Below, piece by piece: positions 40,432 to 48,978 of a stretch of 51,826 nt of DNA. The DNA lies in the IMG/VR virus record IMGVR_UViG_3300031902_000012, positions 1-51,826 of that record, one strand, 5' to 3'. This stretch comes from a virus. The notes under the pieces are model-generated. The model was not told the origin of the DNA. It saw only the letters and a program-made list of their open reading frames with translations, and ran no database searches. Position numbers and translations under genes: made by a program. How positions within the stretch are numbered: the first letter of the stretch is position 1; each line of letters begins with the position of its first letter.

Positions 40432-42339
40432 CTACTTCGCCATCCTTTTTGCTTCGTGGCCCTCGCAATCGAGCGGCAAACCTGCTGTCCAGTGCCGCGG
40501 CCGTTTCATTATCTCGCGCATTGCGGCCGATCGCTCTTTCGCAACGGCTTCAGGTGCCAACGCCAAAATAGAATCGTAAACGTCGAGCAGCAAGTGCACG
40601 TCCGGCAGCTCGCGCTCGATGTCGGCTTCAGCAGCTGTGATAATGGACCGTGTCATGCTCTGCGCCGCAATTTCGAGCAGCGAACCGCCGAACGCTTTTT
40701 GTCGCAGCATCGCGCCGAACTTGCCGCGAAAAAACAGCGTTTCGCCCTCGTGACTGATATGCGCGGAGTAGTGCGGCACGCGACGCCCGCAGGGTAGCAG
40801 CATCCACACTGTCGCGTGCGCATCCTTCTCGAATGCGACTTTGCCGGCCGGGAACACGCGGCCCGGCTGCTCGTAAATCGCGGCCTTGAAGGCGTCGGAT
40901 AGCGCGTACCAGAGCTTTACCAGCAGCGGGTTCGCTTTCCGATAGCCGTCGATGTCAGATCGCGCCTTGATCTCGTCCATGTTGTTGCCGGCGCGGCGCT
41001 GGTACGCCATGTATGTTCGGTGCCCGAGCTGGTAGTTGCCGCCGAGGGTCACGGATTTGTAGCTCTGTCGCTCATGCGGGTGTGTCTTCTTCGTCGATCC
41101 CGGCGGGACGCGGCCCATCGCAATGGCGTTGTAGATGTAGGGATCACCGCCGCTCGCCAGCAGTTCAAGACGCTCAGTGTCGCCGGCCATCCACAGCGCA
41201 ATTCGGTACTCCGCGTTCGACAGGTCGTTGTCGGCAATCATCCATCCGTCGGGTGCGACAATGCAGCCGCGTAGACAGTCGGAAAGCGCCGTGTTGCCGT
41301 AGCGGTGGCCTTCCTTGAGGCCCGCGATCACCTGGTCAACATCGTACCTCCCCGATGGGCGAGCAATGTTGAACATGTTCGCGCCTTCGGAGGTTCCGCG
41401 CCCCGATCGCGCGCCAAAGTAGCGCGTCGCGTCTTTGTACCAACCGCCAACGTGACGATCGAGCAGGGCTTGAGCTTTAAGCGGCGCGCTTCCCCCTTCT
41501 GCCTGAAGAAGTTCAAGCACTTCGCGAACGTCCGGGTGGAGATCGTCATCGGCCAGTTTCTCCGCTACAATGTGTTTCTGTGTGCTTTCCAGTCCTGCAG
41601 CATGGCTGTTGCACCACGCGACGATTCGCTGGCGCTGCGACAGCTTCGTCACGGCGTTCTGCGTCAGCGCCACGAGCCGCTGCGTGCTCTCCTGTTCGAT
41701 CTCCTGCCGGCGCAGCGCAATCGCCGTTGCAAGATGCAGATCAATCGGGAGCCCCAATTCGTTTTTGCGCCAGGTGCGCTCGAATACCAGCCTCTCGTCG
41801 GGCGAGAGCGGCGGCAGTCTAGCGTCGACGTCGAGCAGGCAGCGCAGATCCTGGTCGGCGTATTTGCAAAGCGTGGCGTAGAGGCTGACGCTCTCGTCGA
41901 AGGTGCCATCACGCCGCGGCCTGCAAGTCGCCATGACCGCGGCGTGGCCCTGCTTGTCCTTGCCGGCGACGCCCAGCGTTGTGCATACCTGGTCCAGCCC
42001 GCCCGGCAGCGCCATAGCCTGCGCGCGGCCCATCGTGCAATCAACTTTTGTTACGGGCAACTCAAAGAACGGGTTTTGTCCCTTGAGAACGTTGACGTCG
42101 AAGTTGGCGTGGTGCGCCACGAACCGGCGGCATTGCGCAGCGTCGGCGTAGAGCTCCGCGAGACTGTGCGTGCCGAGGTGCGGGTGCACGGTGCAGGCGC
42201 GCTTGCTGGCGCCCCGGAAGCGCCAGACCGCGACCGTGATCTGCGTCGAGCGATCGGCGGCGTAGCGGCGCGCGCCCGCGGCTTTCAGATCGATCCTGGA
42301 GCGCGTCTCCAGGTCGCACCAGAGGTCGTCGGGGTGCAT
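40432..42339 (-). CDS. polA: Family A DNA polymerase with 3'-5' exonuclease
   Basis: A 635-residue replicative polymerase. Exonuclease motifs: DLE (9-11), FVAHHANFD (73-81), YADQD (160-164). Polymerase motif A DLSNAEYR (372-379), motif B with R424, K428 and Y436, motif C VYDS (587-590). Motif C is usually VHDE; here the second acidic residue is replaced by Ser, while the essential Asp remains. No 5'-3' exonuclease domain, as in other phage enzymes. Downstream of the DUF2815 gene in the same unit. Confidence 0.85.
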   Translation of the reverse strand: MHPDDLWCDLETRSRIDLKAAGARRYAADRSTQITVAVWRFRGASKRACTVHPHLGTHSLAELYADAAQCRRFVAHHANFDVNVLKGQNPFFELPVTKVDCTMGRAQAMALPGGLDQVCTTLGVAGKDKQGHAAVMATCRPRRDGTFDESVSLYATLCKYADQDLRCLLDVDARLPPLSPDERLVFERTWRKNELGLPIDLHLATAIALRRQEIEQESTQRLVALTQNAVTKLSQRQRIVAWCNSHAAGLESTQKHIVAEKLADDDLHPDVREVLELLQAEGGSAPLKAQALLDRHVGGWYKDATRYFGARSGRGTSEGANMFNIARPSGRYDVDQVIAGLKEGHRYGNTALSDCLRGCIVAPDGWMIADNDLSNAEYRIALWMAGDTERLELLASGGDPYIYNAIAMGRVPPGSTKKTHPHERQSYKSVTLGGNYQLGHRTYMAYQRRAGNNMDEIKARSDIDGYRKANPLLVKLWYALSDAFKAAIYEQPGRVFPAGKVAFEKDAHATVWMLLPCGRRVPHYSAHISHEGETLFFRGKFGAMLRQKAFGGSLLEIAAQSMTRSIITAAEADIERELPDVHLLLDVYDSILALAPEAVAKERSAAMREIMKRPRHWTAGLPLDCEGHEAKRMAK

Positions 42340-42434
42340 TGTTCAGCCTTGTCGGAAAGAGGGGCCGAGAGCCCATTTGCGGCGCTCCCGGCAGTTTAGC
42401 GGCTAGGGGGCAAAGCCCGCCGCAGGTTCTCGCG

Positions 42435-43106
42435 TCAGCGCGGCGCGAAGGGATTCGCGGGCGGCCCTGCGCTAAAAGGGCTTGCCGTCGTCGGGGCAGA
42501 TCCGGTCTGAGGGGCAGGCTGAAAACCCGCAACCTGGAGCCCCTGCGCCTGCGCGGCGGCCATCAACTCGGCACCTGAGACGCTATTCGCGAATACGATC
42601 TCCTCGCCGGGCGCGGTGAACACGACGGCATTGAGGAACAGCTTGACGCCGCGCGGATCGTTCTGCTTGACGGCCGCGGTGACGCCAGCCATGACGTAGT
42701 CGCCGGACTTCACGCCAGCCTTGCCGGGCAGTTTGACGAGCGCGCCGCCGGCCTGCACCAGCTCGACGTTCGGGGCGCCGTTGGTGTTGCCCGAGAACAT
42801 CCAATGACCCTTGGCGTAATCGGTTAGCTTGCCGGTCTTGACGTTCGGCAGGTCGCCGTCGAGTACGGGCCATGCGATGATGTGCGGGTTAGCCGCGAAC
42901 AACTTGCCACAGGCTGCTGCGATCCCGGCCAACGCCGGTTCCTGGTGCCATGCCGCCTGCGTCTTTGGCACGATGAACGAGGCGAAATAGCTGGGCTTGT
43001 CCTGCGGCTTGCCCTCAAACTCCCGGCTCGGCTCCCAAAGATGCCGCATATCGACGATGCGCGCGTTGAACACGGTTGCGGATTCGTATTGCTTTTGTGC
43101 TGCCAT
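42435..43106 (-). CDS. DUF2815 ssDNA-binding-like protein
   Basis: A 223-residue protein. FNARIVDMRHLWEPSREFEG, PSYFASFIVPK, VKSGDYVMAGVTAAV and GVKLFLNAVVF follow the DUF2815 pattern, an OB-fold family found beside phage polymerases, with a Pro/Ala-rich flexible C-terminal tail typical of SSBs. It is read from a promoter at 43143-43172 and precedes the polymerase. Confidence 0.75.
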   Translation of the reverse strand: MAAQKQYESATVFNARIVDMRHLWEPSREFEGKPQDKPSYFASFIVPKTQAAWHQEPALAGIAAACGKLFAANPHIIAWPVLDGDLPNVKTGKLTDYAKGHWMFSGNTNGAPNVELVQAGGALVKLPGKAGVKSGDYVMAGVTAAVKQNDPRGVKLFLNAVVFTAPGEEIVFANSVSGAELMAAAQAQGLQVAGFQPAPQTGSAPTTASPFSAGPPANPFAPR

Positions 43107-43142
43107 TTTTCGATTTCCTTTTGCTAAGTTCCTAACGCTTGC

Positions 43143-43172
43143 ACTGTACGGACATCAACGGATGTTTGTCAA
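43143..43172 (-). promoter_or_regulatory. Promoter for the DUF2815-polymerase unit
   Basis: TTGACA (43167-43172), 18-bp spacer, TACAGT (43143-43148), preceded by CCG to give CCGTACAG. The -35 overlaps the stop of the gene 43169-43555. Confidence 0.65.
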
Positions 43173-43555
43173 GTATCTTCGAGGTCGGCCGCCACCAGCC
43201 ACAAAAGCGCGTGGTCAATCGTGTCGACGCGCACCACGGTTGGTAGGTTGTGAAAGATATTTTCGGCATCTGGACCGACCACGATCAGGATCTTGTTGCG
43301 CGCGACGGCGTAGCCAAACTCGACGTGACGTCCGCCGCTCGTGAACATCGCACCGGCGGGCAGAATCTTGGAAATCACGGCGTCGACCGCGTCGATGTCG
43401 TCCAAATCCCTCTGTGCCGCAGCAGCAAGCGTCATACCCTCCTCGTTGCCGTCGATCCATCTTGCGGTGCAGGTGTGGCCGGCGATTTCAAGTTTGCGGC
43501 GCCATTCCTGCATCTGGTTCATGCTGCTGTAGGGTGCGGCGAGGTAGATTTTCAT
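43169..43555 (-). CDS. Nucleoside 2-deoxyribosyltransferase-like (DUF4406-like) protein
   Basis: A 128-residue protein with KIYLAAPYSSM at the start, RDLDDIDAVDAVI in the middle and GGRHVEFGYAVARNK with NIFHNLP toward the end, the usual layout of this Rossmann-like family. Family members cleave or transfer deoxyribose in nucleotides or bind nucleotide-like ligands. The substrate is unknown. Directly downstream of the DUF2800 nuclease. Confidence 0.75.
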   Translation of the reverse strand: MKIYLAAPYSSMNQMQEWRRKLEIAGHTCTARWIDGNEEGMTLAAAAQRDLDDIDAVDAVISKILPAGAMFTSGGRHVEFGYAVARNKILIVVGPDAENIFHNLPTVVRVDTIDHALLWLVAADLEDT

Positions 43556-43556
43556 G

Positions 43557-44507
43557 CTAATAGCTCACTTTCAACGGTGCTTCGGGCTTATGCGCGCCGA
43601 TGACAGCATATTGCTTACCGGCGGGGCCGAGCTTTTCGGCTGCGGCTGGCGAGACGGGTTTGACGCCTTTCGGGCCGAAGCTCTGCATCAGGAACGCCGC
43701 GGCCTGCTGCTCGTCGTTCCAGGCCCTATAGCTTCTGCCCGGCTTCAACGCGGCTCCGTCGACCTGCGCACCGAGCTTCAGCTTCGTTTCCAGTGCCTCT
43801 TCGTAGACCGCCTTGACGTCGCCAAGGGCGCGAATCATGCGGAGCATACGCACGATATCCTTCGGCTCCAGATCCTCGATCCGGCGACTCATGGCGCCCA
43901 TGAGGAACCCGGCGTCCGTCGCCATGGCGGGGCACGCCTGGAACGCGCGGCACCAACGACAGTGCGGCCCCGGCTTCGGCGCGCTGCGATCGGCGATCGC
44001 GGCCAGCACGCGCGCCTTGTGCGCCTCCACCTCGGCGCGGCTCGCTACCCACTGTTTCCACGGGTCGTCATCAAGCCCGTTCGGCTGGTAAATCACGAGA
44101 CGCCACCATGGCGAATCCATATGCGGCAGCAGCGCGGCGGCGTAGGTCAGGAGCTGCTTATTGTGGAAAGCGGGAACGTCCCACTTGCCAAATTTGGCGT
44201 CCAAGACGGTGCTGACCTGCCTTGACGGGTTAAAAATATCGACCGTCCCGCCGCACTCGTCTGTGATCTTTACGCGCAGCTCACGCTCCACGATCGGATA
44301 CCCGTCGTCGTACTCAAGCTGCGCCAGAAACGCCTCGACGTCGGGCAGCAGGCCAGCTTCCATGTCGGCGTGTGCTGCGGTGCCAGCGGCCGCTGCCGCG
44401 GTCGTAGTGGCGGGCTTCAACGGCTCTGGCACGGCGTATCGCGCCGACCATGAGCAGTTGAGCCACGTCTTGGCATCGGATGGCGGGTAGATCGCGTGAC
44501 TGGTCAT
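43557..44507 (-). CDS. DUF2800 / Cas4-like PD-(D/E)XK nuclease
   Basis: A 316-residue protein. SDAKTWLNCSWS, GTAAHADMEAGL, GTVDIFN and VLDAKFGK (D-x-K active site) with HNKQLLTYAAALL form the nuclease core. CRWCRAFQACP may hold a metal or Fe-S cluster together with the first Cys. The C-terminal 65 residues resemble the stand-alone gene 96-476. A recombination or DNA-end-processing role in replication is likely. GAGAGGAA precedes the ATG. Confidence 0.75.
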   Translation of the reverse strand: MTSHAIYPPSDAKTWLNCSWSARYAVPEPLKPATTTAAAAAGTAAHADMEAGLLPDVEAFLAQLEYDDGYPIVERELRVKITDECGGTVDIFNPSRQVSTVLDAKFGKWDVPAFHNKQLLTYAAALLPHMDSPWWRLVIYQPNGLDDDPWKQWVASRAEVEAHKARVLAAIADRSAPKPGPHCRWCRAFQACPAMATDAGFLMGAMSRRIEDLEPKDIVRMLRMIRALGDVKAVYEEALETKLKLGAQVDGAALKPGRSYRAWNDEQQAAAFLMQSFGPKGVKPVSPAAAEKLGPAGKQYAVIGAHKPEAPLKVSY

Positions 44508-44587
44508 GGTTTCCTCTCAAAAAGTGCGGGGTGGCCATTTGCTGTAGCTCGTTTAAGCGCCGCAACCACGCGACGGCCCCCTGCTTT

Positions 44588-45082
44588 TTACGCCGTGATG
44601 CCCATCCACTTCGCGAGCTGCGCGAGCCGGTCGGGCGGCATCTTCGGCAGGAACACTTGGTCGATTTGCGCCATGGTGGCCTGCGCAGCCTCGGGACCAC
44701 ACTGCTCGCGGAACCAGCCCAACGCACCGTCGGCCGAGCTGGCGCCGCTTGAAAATGCAAAATCACGCTTGGCCGTGATTTTGCCGACCAGCGCGGCCAC
44801 CGCCGGGTCGACCGCGGGGGCGGCAGCGGCTGCAGGGAACGCCGACGCCAGAGCGGCAAAGGGCGCCGGGGGCGCAAGACCCGGTGGATTGAAAGCGGGG
44901 GCCTCGGCTGGCGGCTGCAAAGGGGCGGGCACGTTCAGCGCACCCGTAGCGACCTGGTTGAACGCGGGCGTCACGACCGGGGCCTCGTCGGCTGCTTCCT
45001 CCTTCTTCGTGCGCTTCGCCCTGCCCGAGACACGGAAGGCCTCGAAATCGTCCATCGAGTCAAATTCAACGGTAATTTTCAT
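44588..45082 (-). CDS. Hypothetical early protein with Pro/Ala-rich linker
   Basis: A 164-residue protein. The start KITVEFDSMDDFEAF is a short beta/helix element; a long Pro/Ala-rich linker follows; the C-terminal 50 residues are helical (QATMAQIDQVFLPKMPPDRL). AGGAG lies before ATG. It heads the unit with the DUF2800 nuclease. Function unknown. Confidence 0.6.
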   Translation of the reverse strand: MKITVEFDSMDDFEAFRVSGRAKRTKKEEAADEAPVVTPAFNQVATGALNVPAPLQPPAEAPAFNPPGLAPPAPFAALASAFPAAAAAPAVDPAVAALVGKITAKRDFAFSSGASSADGALGWFREQCGPEAAQATMAQIDQVFLPKMPPDRLAQLAKWMGITA

Positions 45083-45112
45083 CGTGTTCTGCTCCTGGTT
45101 TACGTTCGTGTG

Positions 45113-45143
45113 AATGTATGACAGTACGGAATTGTGCTGTCAA
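45113..45143 (-). promoter_or_regulatory. Promoter candidate before gene 44588-45082
   Basis: TTGACA (45138-45143) with -10 choices CATACA (17-bp spacer) or TACATT (19 bp). CCGTACTGTCATACATT contains both recurring motifs, GTAC and TGTCATACA. Confidence 0.5.
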
Positions 45144-45430
45144 GTGGTGGGCGTTAAGTTTTGTAGCCGGTCCATGCGCTCAATCTCAGCGACGATCAGC
45201 GCGCCAGCCTTCACCAGTTCACGGCGTCGATCGCCTTCTTTCCACCAAACCGGGTCAAAAGGCCAGAGCCACTCCAGCAGCTGCGGACTTCGGCTGCGCG
45301 CAGGCGTAGCGTAGCAGGCCGCAGCTGCTGCAAGTTCCCCGCAGGTGTGTCGGTCGTCGTGACTTGGGGTCCAAGTCTCGACTTCGACTTGCCGACGACG
45401 TTCGGCTACTACATCTTCGATCGCTGTCAT
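45140..45430 (-). CDS. Conserved phage hypothetical protein
   Basis: A 96-residue protein: AIEDVVAERRRQVEVETWTP, SHDDRHTCGELAAAAACYA and GDRRRELVKAGALIVAEIER. I recognise this as a widely spread phage/prophage protein (HDD-H-GEL ... RR-LVKAGALI-AEIER) with no settled role. ATGA overlap with the helicase upstream. Confidence 0.65.
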   Translation of the reverse strand: MTAIEDVVAERRRQVEVETWTPSHDDRHTCGELAAAAACYATPARSRSPQLLEWLWPFDPVWWKEGDRRRELVKAGALIVAEIERMDRLQNLTPTT

Positions 45431-47046
45431 CTCTGCAACGCCTGTCCTGTGTTGACGTCGCGCACCGCAGCCGCGACGTATCGTCCGTTGGGCGATCTCT
45501 TCAAAAAGACGTAATCGATTTCGGGAAGCGATTCATAGGGCCACACCGCGGTCGTGAACTTTGTCGTGAGCAGCCAGCCGCCGTGGTCCTGCTTGACCGG
45601 CGGGCTCACGATCGTTTGCCACGGCTCGGCCTCTAGGATCTTGCGAATGCTGACAGCCTCGGCGGCGCCCCCACGCGTTTTCAGATCCTTGCCGTGCTCG
45701 ACCAGGGTCGTGTTGTCGTAGCCGCAAAATGGACAGATCGGGTGCAGGAACGCGGCGTAGGTCTCCTCGCACGCGGCGCATTTCTTGATGTCGGCCTGCT
45801 GCGCGCCGCAATGCGGGCAGCGCATGCCATGAAAGTGCGGGTCGAATCGCTCGTCACACGCCTTGCAGCGTGGCGCCGAGCGGTGCAGCGCGTGGCAGGC
45901 CGGGCACGTCTTGCCGTGCTCCCACGTCTCCCACTCCTCCAGGCATGCCAGGTCGTCGCAGGTCAGCATCTTGCCGGGCGAGGCCATGACAGCGTCGAGC
46001 GCGCCGTGGCGCTGAATGTTGCCGCCAAAATCCGACACGAGGCAGTTGGTTACGCGCGGGTGCGCTCGGGCGCCGCGGCCGAGACCCTGCAAATAGAACC
46101 CTGCGGACTTCGTTGCGCGCCAAAACGCGATGTAGTCGATGTCCTGGACGTCGAAACCCGTGTTGAACATGTTGCACGACACCAGGATGCCGCCGGCTGG
46201 GTCGCTGCGGAACGCGTCCACTGACTTGTCGCGCTTACCTTCAACAGATCGTGAATGCACGCCGTAGACGTGCGTGTTCGTCAGTTTCTTGAGCTCGGCT
46301 TCCGCTTTGTCGACATGCGCGACGTTGCAGCAAAACACCAGCACACGCTTGCGGTCAAATTTGCGCATGACGTCGACGACGGTCTTGGCGTGGCTCGGCA
46401 CCAGCTTGATTGCGCGCGGCGCCATCTCGTCCAGGTCGTAGTCGCCGGCAACCGTTGCCAGGCCCTCGGTGTCGATCGTCTCGTCTTCGCCTGCGTCGAC
46501 AGGCACCAGCGGCTTGACATAGCCATCGCGCAGTGCGTCCAGGAAGGTGTAGCGGTACACGATCGGGCCAAACGTCTTTGTCAGGTCGCCGGTGCCGTCG
46601 TCGCGGAACGGCTGCCCCGTCAGACCGTGCACCTTCGCGTGCGGAATCTTCCCGAAAAGCTTGCGGTATTGCGATGACTTAGCGGGCGGGACGCGGTGCA
46701 CCTCGTCGACCAGGATCGCGACGACGTCGCGGAACATGCGGACCCGATTGATGATGGTGCCGATTGTGCCTACCGTCACCCGCGCAAAGGCGTTCGTTGC
46801 GATCGAAGATGAGCATATGCCAGGTGACAACCCGATGGTCTTGCACGCCGCGGCGTTGTGTTTCACCAGTTCCTTGTTGTGCGCCACGACTATGACGCGT
46901 CCAAACTGACTATAGTGGTGCGCCAGCATGGCGAGCATGAGACTTTTCCCGCCGGCAACCGACACCTCAGCGACCGAAAACCGGTCGTCGTAAGCGACGA
47001 GCGCCGAGGTGCCTTTGATTTGGTGGTCGCGGGGCTGGAATGTCAT
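45427..47046 (-). CDS. SF2 DEAD/DEAH-type helicase with zinc ribbons
   Basis: A 539-residue protein. Walker A-like SVAGGKSLM (29-37), DEVH box (114-117), motif III GLTGQPFR (141-148), and a C-terminal RecA domain with ILVSCNMFNTGFD and YLQGLGRGARAHP. Residues about 385-470 contain at least three CxxC pairs (CPACH, CKACD, CPHCG, CAACE, CPFCG), a string of zinc ribbons. Similar to phage UvsW/RepA-type helicases that act at forks. Coupled on both sides by ATGA. Confidence 0.8.
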   Translation of the reverse strand: MTFQPRDHQIKGTSALVAYDDRFSVAEVSVAGGKSLMLAMLAHHYSQFGRVIVVAHNKELVKHNAAACKTIGLSPGICSSSIATNAFARVTVGTIGTIINRVRMFRDVVAILVDEVHRVPPAKSSQYRKLFGKIPHAKVHGLTGQPFRDDGTGDLTKTFGPIVYRYTFLDALRDGYVKPLVPVDAGEDETIDTEGLATVAGDYDLDEMAPRAIKLVPSHAKTVVDVMRKFDRKRVLVFCCNVAHVDKAEAELKKLTNTHVYGVHSRSVEGKRDKSVDAFRSDPAGGILVSCNMFNTGFDVQDIDYIAFWRATKSAGFYLQGLGRGARAHPRVTNCLVSDFGGNIQRHGALDAVMASPGKMLTCDDLACLEEWETWEHGKTCPACHALHRSAPRCKACDERFDPHFHGMRCPHCGAQQADIKKCAACEETYAAFLHPICPFCGYDNTTLVEHGKDLKTRGGAAEAVSIRKILEAEPWQTIVSPPVKQDHGGWLLTTKFTTAVWPYESLPEIDYVFLKRSPNGRYVAAAVRDVNTGQALQR

Positions 47047-47339
47047 AGGTCGTCCAGAACCTTCTGGGCAGCGTCCGCCGCTTTGACGACGTTTTCCGGC
47101 ACGTCGTCTGCGCTGATTTCTTCAAGCAAATCTTCCAACGCGGTCATAAGCATGTCGCGTTCTTCGGCGACCTCGTCGTTTTCTGCTGCCGAATCTTCCA
47201 AGTCTAGCAGTTTGTCGATCGCGTCGATGAATTGCGGCGGTGCGCCGAACTCGATCGCGTGCGCGCGCAGCCAGTCGACCAGCTCTCGCGTCGTCATGCT
47301 GCTGCGCGCCGGCAGTGCCGCCCAGGGAAGCCACGCCAT
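47043..47339 (-). CDS. Acidic helical hypothetical protein
   Basis: A 98-residue protein (MAWLPWAALPARSSMTTREL...) with a very acidic helical second half (AAENDEVAEERDMLMTALED). ATG 47339 overlaps the previous stop (TGATG); an internal ATG at 47297 is a weaker choice. Function unknown. Confidence 0.55.
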   Translation of the reverse strand: MAWLPWAALPARSSMTTRELVDWLRAHAIEFGAPPQFIDAIDKLLDLEDSAAENDEVAEERDMLMTALEDLLEEISADDVPENVVKAADAAQKVLDDL

Positions 47340-47611
47340 CACAGCCCCGCGAGGTGTTGTAGATCGCGGTCAAACGCTTCGCGCAGCTTTGCAACCGTAG
47401 CGTTGAACACGTCGTCGCGGCTGCCGTGGCCGCCAACGACAGCCAACGCCATCACGCCAGCCAAGCCGTCGACGTAGCTCGCGACAACGGCTTGGCTCAC
47501 GCGCTGGTGCTTGCGGATCACGAACGAGAAGTTATGCAGGTGTTGCGTGAACATGTCGCGCGCCAGGACGGCGGCAGCGGGTTCGATCTTCAGTCCGTCG
47601 TTCATGTTCAT
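47339..47611 (-). CDS. Hypothetical early protein
   Basis: A 90-residue helical protein (MNMNDGLKIEPAAAVLARDM...). ATG 47611 is fixed by a four-base overlap with the stop of 47608-47745. No motif recognised. Confidence 0.6.
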   Translation of the reverse strand: MNMNDGLKIEPAAAVLARDMFTQHLHNFSFVIRKHQRVSQAVVASYVDGLAGVMALAVVGGHGSRDDVFNATVAKLREAFDRDLQHLAGL

Positions 47612-47745
47612 TTCTTCTGCCCCAAAATTCCGTTGATACCTGTATATAGCATCCCGACTGCGAAGACGCCTGCGGCCCACGGTTCGTGCATGCACAACGT
47701 AACTTGTGCAAAGAAACCAAGTATCGCCACTAAAATTTTTGTCAT
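47608..47745 (-). CDS. 45-residue membrane protein
   Basis: MTKILVAILGFFAQVTLCM and WAAGVFAVGMLYTGINGIL give two short hydrophobic stretches. Linked by ATGA overlaps to the genes on both sides. Function unknown. Confidence 0.55.
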   Translation of the reverse strand: MTKILVAILGFFAQVTLCMHEPWAAGVFAVGMLYTGINGILGQKK

Positions 47746-47828
47746 GGCAAAGCGCTCCATACTGCGATCCAGAGGGCGACGAGGCTCAAGAGCCCCGCCA
47801 GTTCGATGACCACGTCTGCGCGAGTCAC
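47742..47828 (-). CDS. 28-residue membrane peptide
   Basis: GTG start at 47828 with AAGGAG upstream and a GTGA overlap with the preceding stop. MTRADVVIELAGLLSLVALW and IAVWSAL form one span. One of several tiny coupled membrane peptides. Confidence 0.55.
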   Translation of the reverse strand: MTRADVVIELAGLLSLVALWIAVWSALP

Positions 47829-47926
47829 TTGTTCTGCTCCTTCAAGAAAGCCTCGACTCGGCGCTTCCACTCCAGGCGCTGCATCGGGGTCATGTTCTTG
47901 AGACCTTCGCGCAAAAGCTGTTCCAT
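47825..47926 (-). CDS. 33-residue charged peptide
   Basis: MEQLLREGLKNMTPMQRLEW and a basic/acidic helix. GGAGG lies before the ATG. Heads the coupled chain 47926 to 45140. Function unknown. Confidence 0.55.
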   Translation of the reverse strand: MEQLLREGLKNMTPMQRLEWKRRVEAFLKEQNK

Positions 47927-47937
47927 GATGTCCTCCC

Positions 47938-48138
47938 TTACTCGGCGCAATTGAAGTGCATGGCGTTCTGAAACCGGGTTTCAACAGCCGGCCGCGCCAG
48001 GATCGCGATGCCGCGCAGGCAGTCCGCGAAAATGGCGCGGTAGGAGCGATGCGAAGACGGGTGCTTAATAGCGATCTGCTCGGCGACGACTTTGCGGGCT
48101 GCAGCGTGGGCGGCTTTGAAGGTTTCGGACTTGGTCAT
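47938..48138 (-). CDS. Small basic hypothetical protein
   Basis: A 66-residue protein (MTKSETFKAAHAAARKVVAE...) that is helical and basic. The leader ends CCGCTGGAGAGCACC directly before the ATG, the recurrent ribosome-site element, and a promoter lies at 48164-48192. Function unknown. Confidence 0.6.
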   Translation of the reverse strand: MTKSETFKAAHAAARKVVAEQIAIKHPSSHRSYRAIFADCLRGIAILARPAVETRFQNAMHFNCAE

Positions 48139-48163
48139 GGTGCTCTCCAGCGGTTGATGACCT

Positions 48164-48192
48164 TATGTACGCGCGCTCGCGTACTGTAGCAA
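48164..48192 (-). promoter_or_regulatory. Promoter for gene 47938-48138
   Basis: TTGCTA (48187-48192), 17-bp spacer containing CAGTACGCG, TACATA (48164-48169). AACATTTCGTGA lies just upstream (48194-48205), as at the window ends. Confidence 0.55.
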
Positions 48193-48203
48193 GTCACGAA
48201 ATG

Positions 48204-48521
48204 TTACAGCGACAGCCCCAAATTTGCAGCGACGTCCCAAGTACGCGCCACAAGCTCGCCAACCGTCATCACCTCGGCGCCCGGCTGCGGCATGCCCAGG
48301 TCCTGGTACTCGATTTCGGTGCCGTCGGCGAACCTGCAGACGCCTGCCGGGATGATCTGGCCCCGCGGCGTGTTGACCACGACGCGCAGCTCCGGCCGAT
48401 CGCAGCGCACGAGCACGGCGGTGTGCGAGACCATGAATCGAACATCTGCCTGGATCAGCGCGACCGTCTCGGCGACGGGTACTGGGTCCCACGGCATACG
48501 CGGTATGAGGTCGTCAGCCAT
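48204..48521 (-). CDS. Hypothetical early protein
   Basis: A 105-residue beta-rich protein (MADDLIPRMPWDPVPVAETV ... LRVVVNTPRGQIIPAG ... ELVARTWDVAANLG). The start overlaps the upstream gene by eight bases. No family recognised. Confidence 0.55.
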   Translation of the reverse strand: MADDLIPRMPWDPVPVAETVALIQADVRFMVSHTAVLVRCDRPELRVVVNTPRGQIIPAGVCRFADGTEIEYQDLGMPQPGAEVMTVGELVARTWDVAANLGLSL

Positions 48522-48708
48522 GTTCGACGGTCGCTCGGAGCCCGTAATAGCCCGACACCGGGTCCGTCCACGTTTCGATCCGAGAGGTTTCCGGGTCAAA
48601 ACTTTCGAGCATGCCGCGGTCTATCATTACGCGACCGCCTACAGATTGCAGCACAGCCCAAAGCGTGCGCCGCCACTGTTCTTCCGTCATCGGCATGAGC
48701 GGGTTCAT
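48514..48708 (-). CDS. Small hypothetical protein
   Basis: A 64-residue protein (MNPLMPMTEEQWRRTLWAVL...) whose ATG overlaps the stop of 48705-48803 (ATGA). Helical first half, Ser/Thr/Trp-containing second half. Function unknown. Confidence 0.55.
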   Translation of the reverse strand: MNPLMPMTEEQWRRTLWAVLQSVGGRVMIDRGMLESFDPETSRIETWTDPVSGYYGLRATVEHG

Positions 48709-48803
48709 CGCAGCGCCACCACGACAAAATTGACGAACGCAGCGGCCGACAGCGCTATCATGACGCCAATTGCGATCCAGTCTCGGGTGTCTTCGTATCC
48801 CAC
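48705..48803 (-). CDS. 32-residue membrane peptide
   Basis: GTG start at 48803 with GGAA upstream; MGYEDTRDW then one span (IAIGVMIALSAAAFVNFVVV). It overlaps the 3' part of 48758-48916 in another frame and is coupled to 48514-48708. Confidence 0.5.
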   Translation of the reverse strand: MGYEDTRDWIAIGVMIALSAAAFVNFVVVALR

Positions 48804-48916
48804 GGCATTTGTTCCTTTTTCGGTTGTTCCCAGGGCATCGCTTGCGGCTGGTGCGTCGCGCCTAGGCGGCAGCGGCCGAGCCCGTCATCTTCAGGTCGGC
48901 CGCAGTCGCAGGTCAT
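48758..48916 (-). CDS. Small Cys-containing hypothetical protein
   Basis: A 52-residue ORF beginning MTCDCGRPEDDGLGRCRLG, with two similar MPWE/MPWD segments in the second half. It fills the gap between the primase and the next gene and ends inside 48705-48803. No clear ribosome site, so confidence is moderate. Confidence 0.4.
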   Translation of the reverse strand: MTCDCGRPEDDGLGRCRLGATHQPQAMPWEQPKKEQMPWDTKTPETGSQLAS

Positions 48917-48978
48917 AGTTCGCGGACCTGATCAAAGATGGCAGCCGGATGTAGATCCATGTACGCGTCGTGCTCTCG

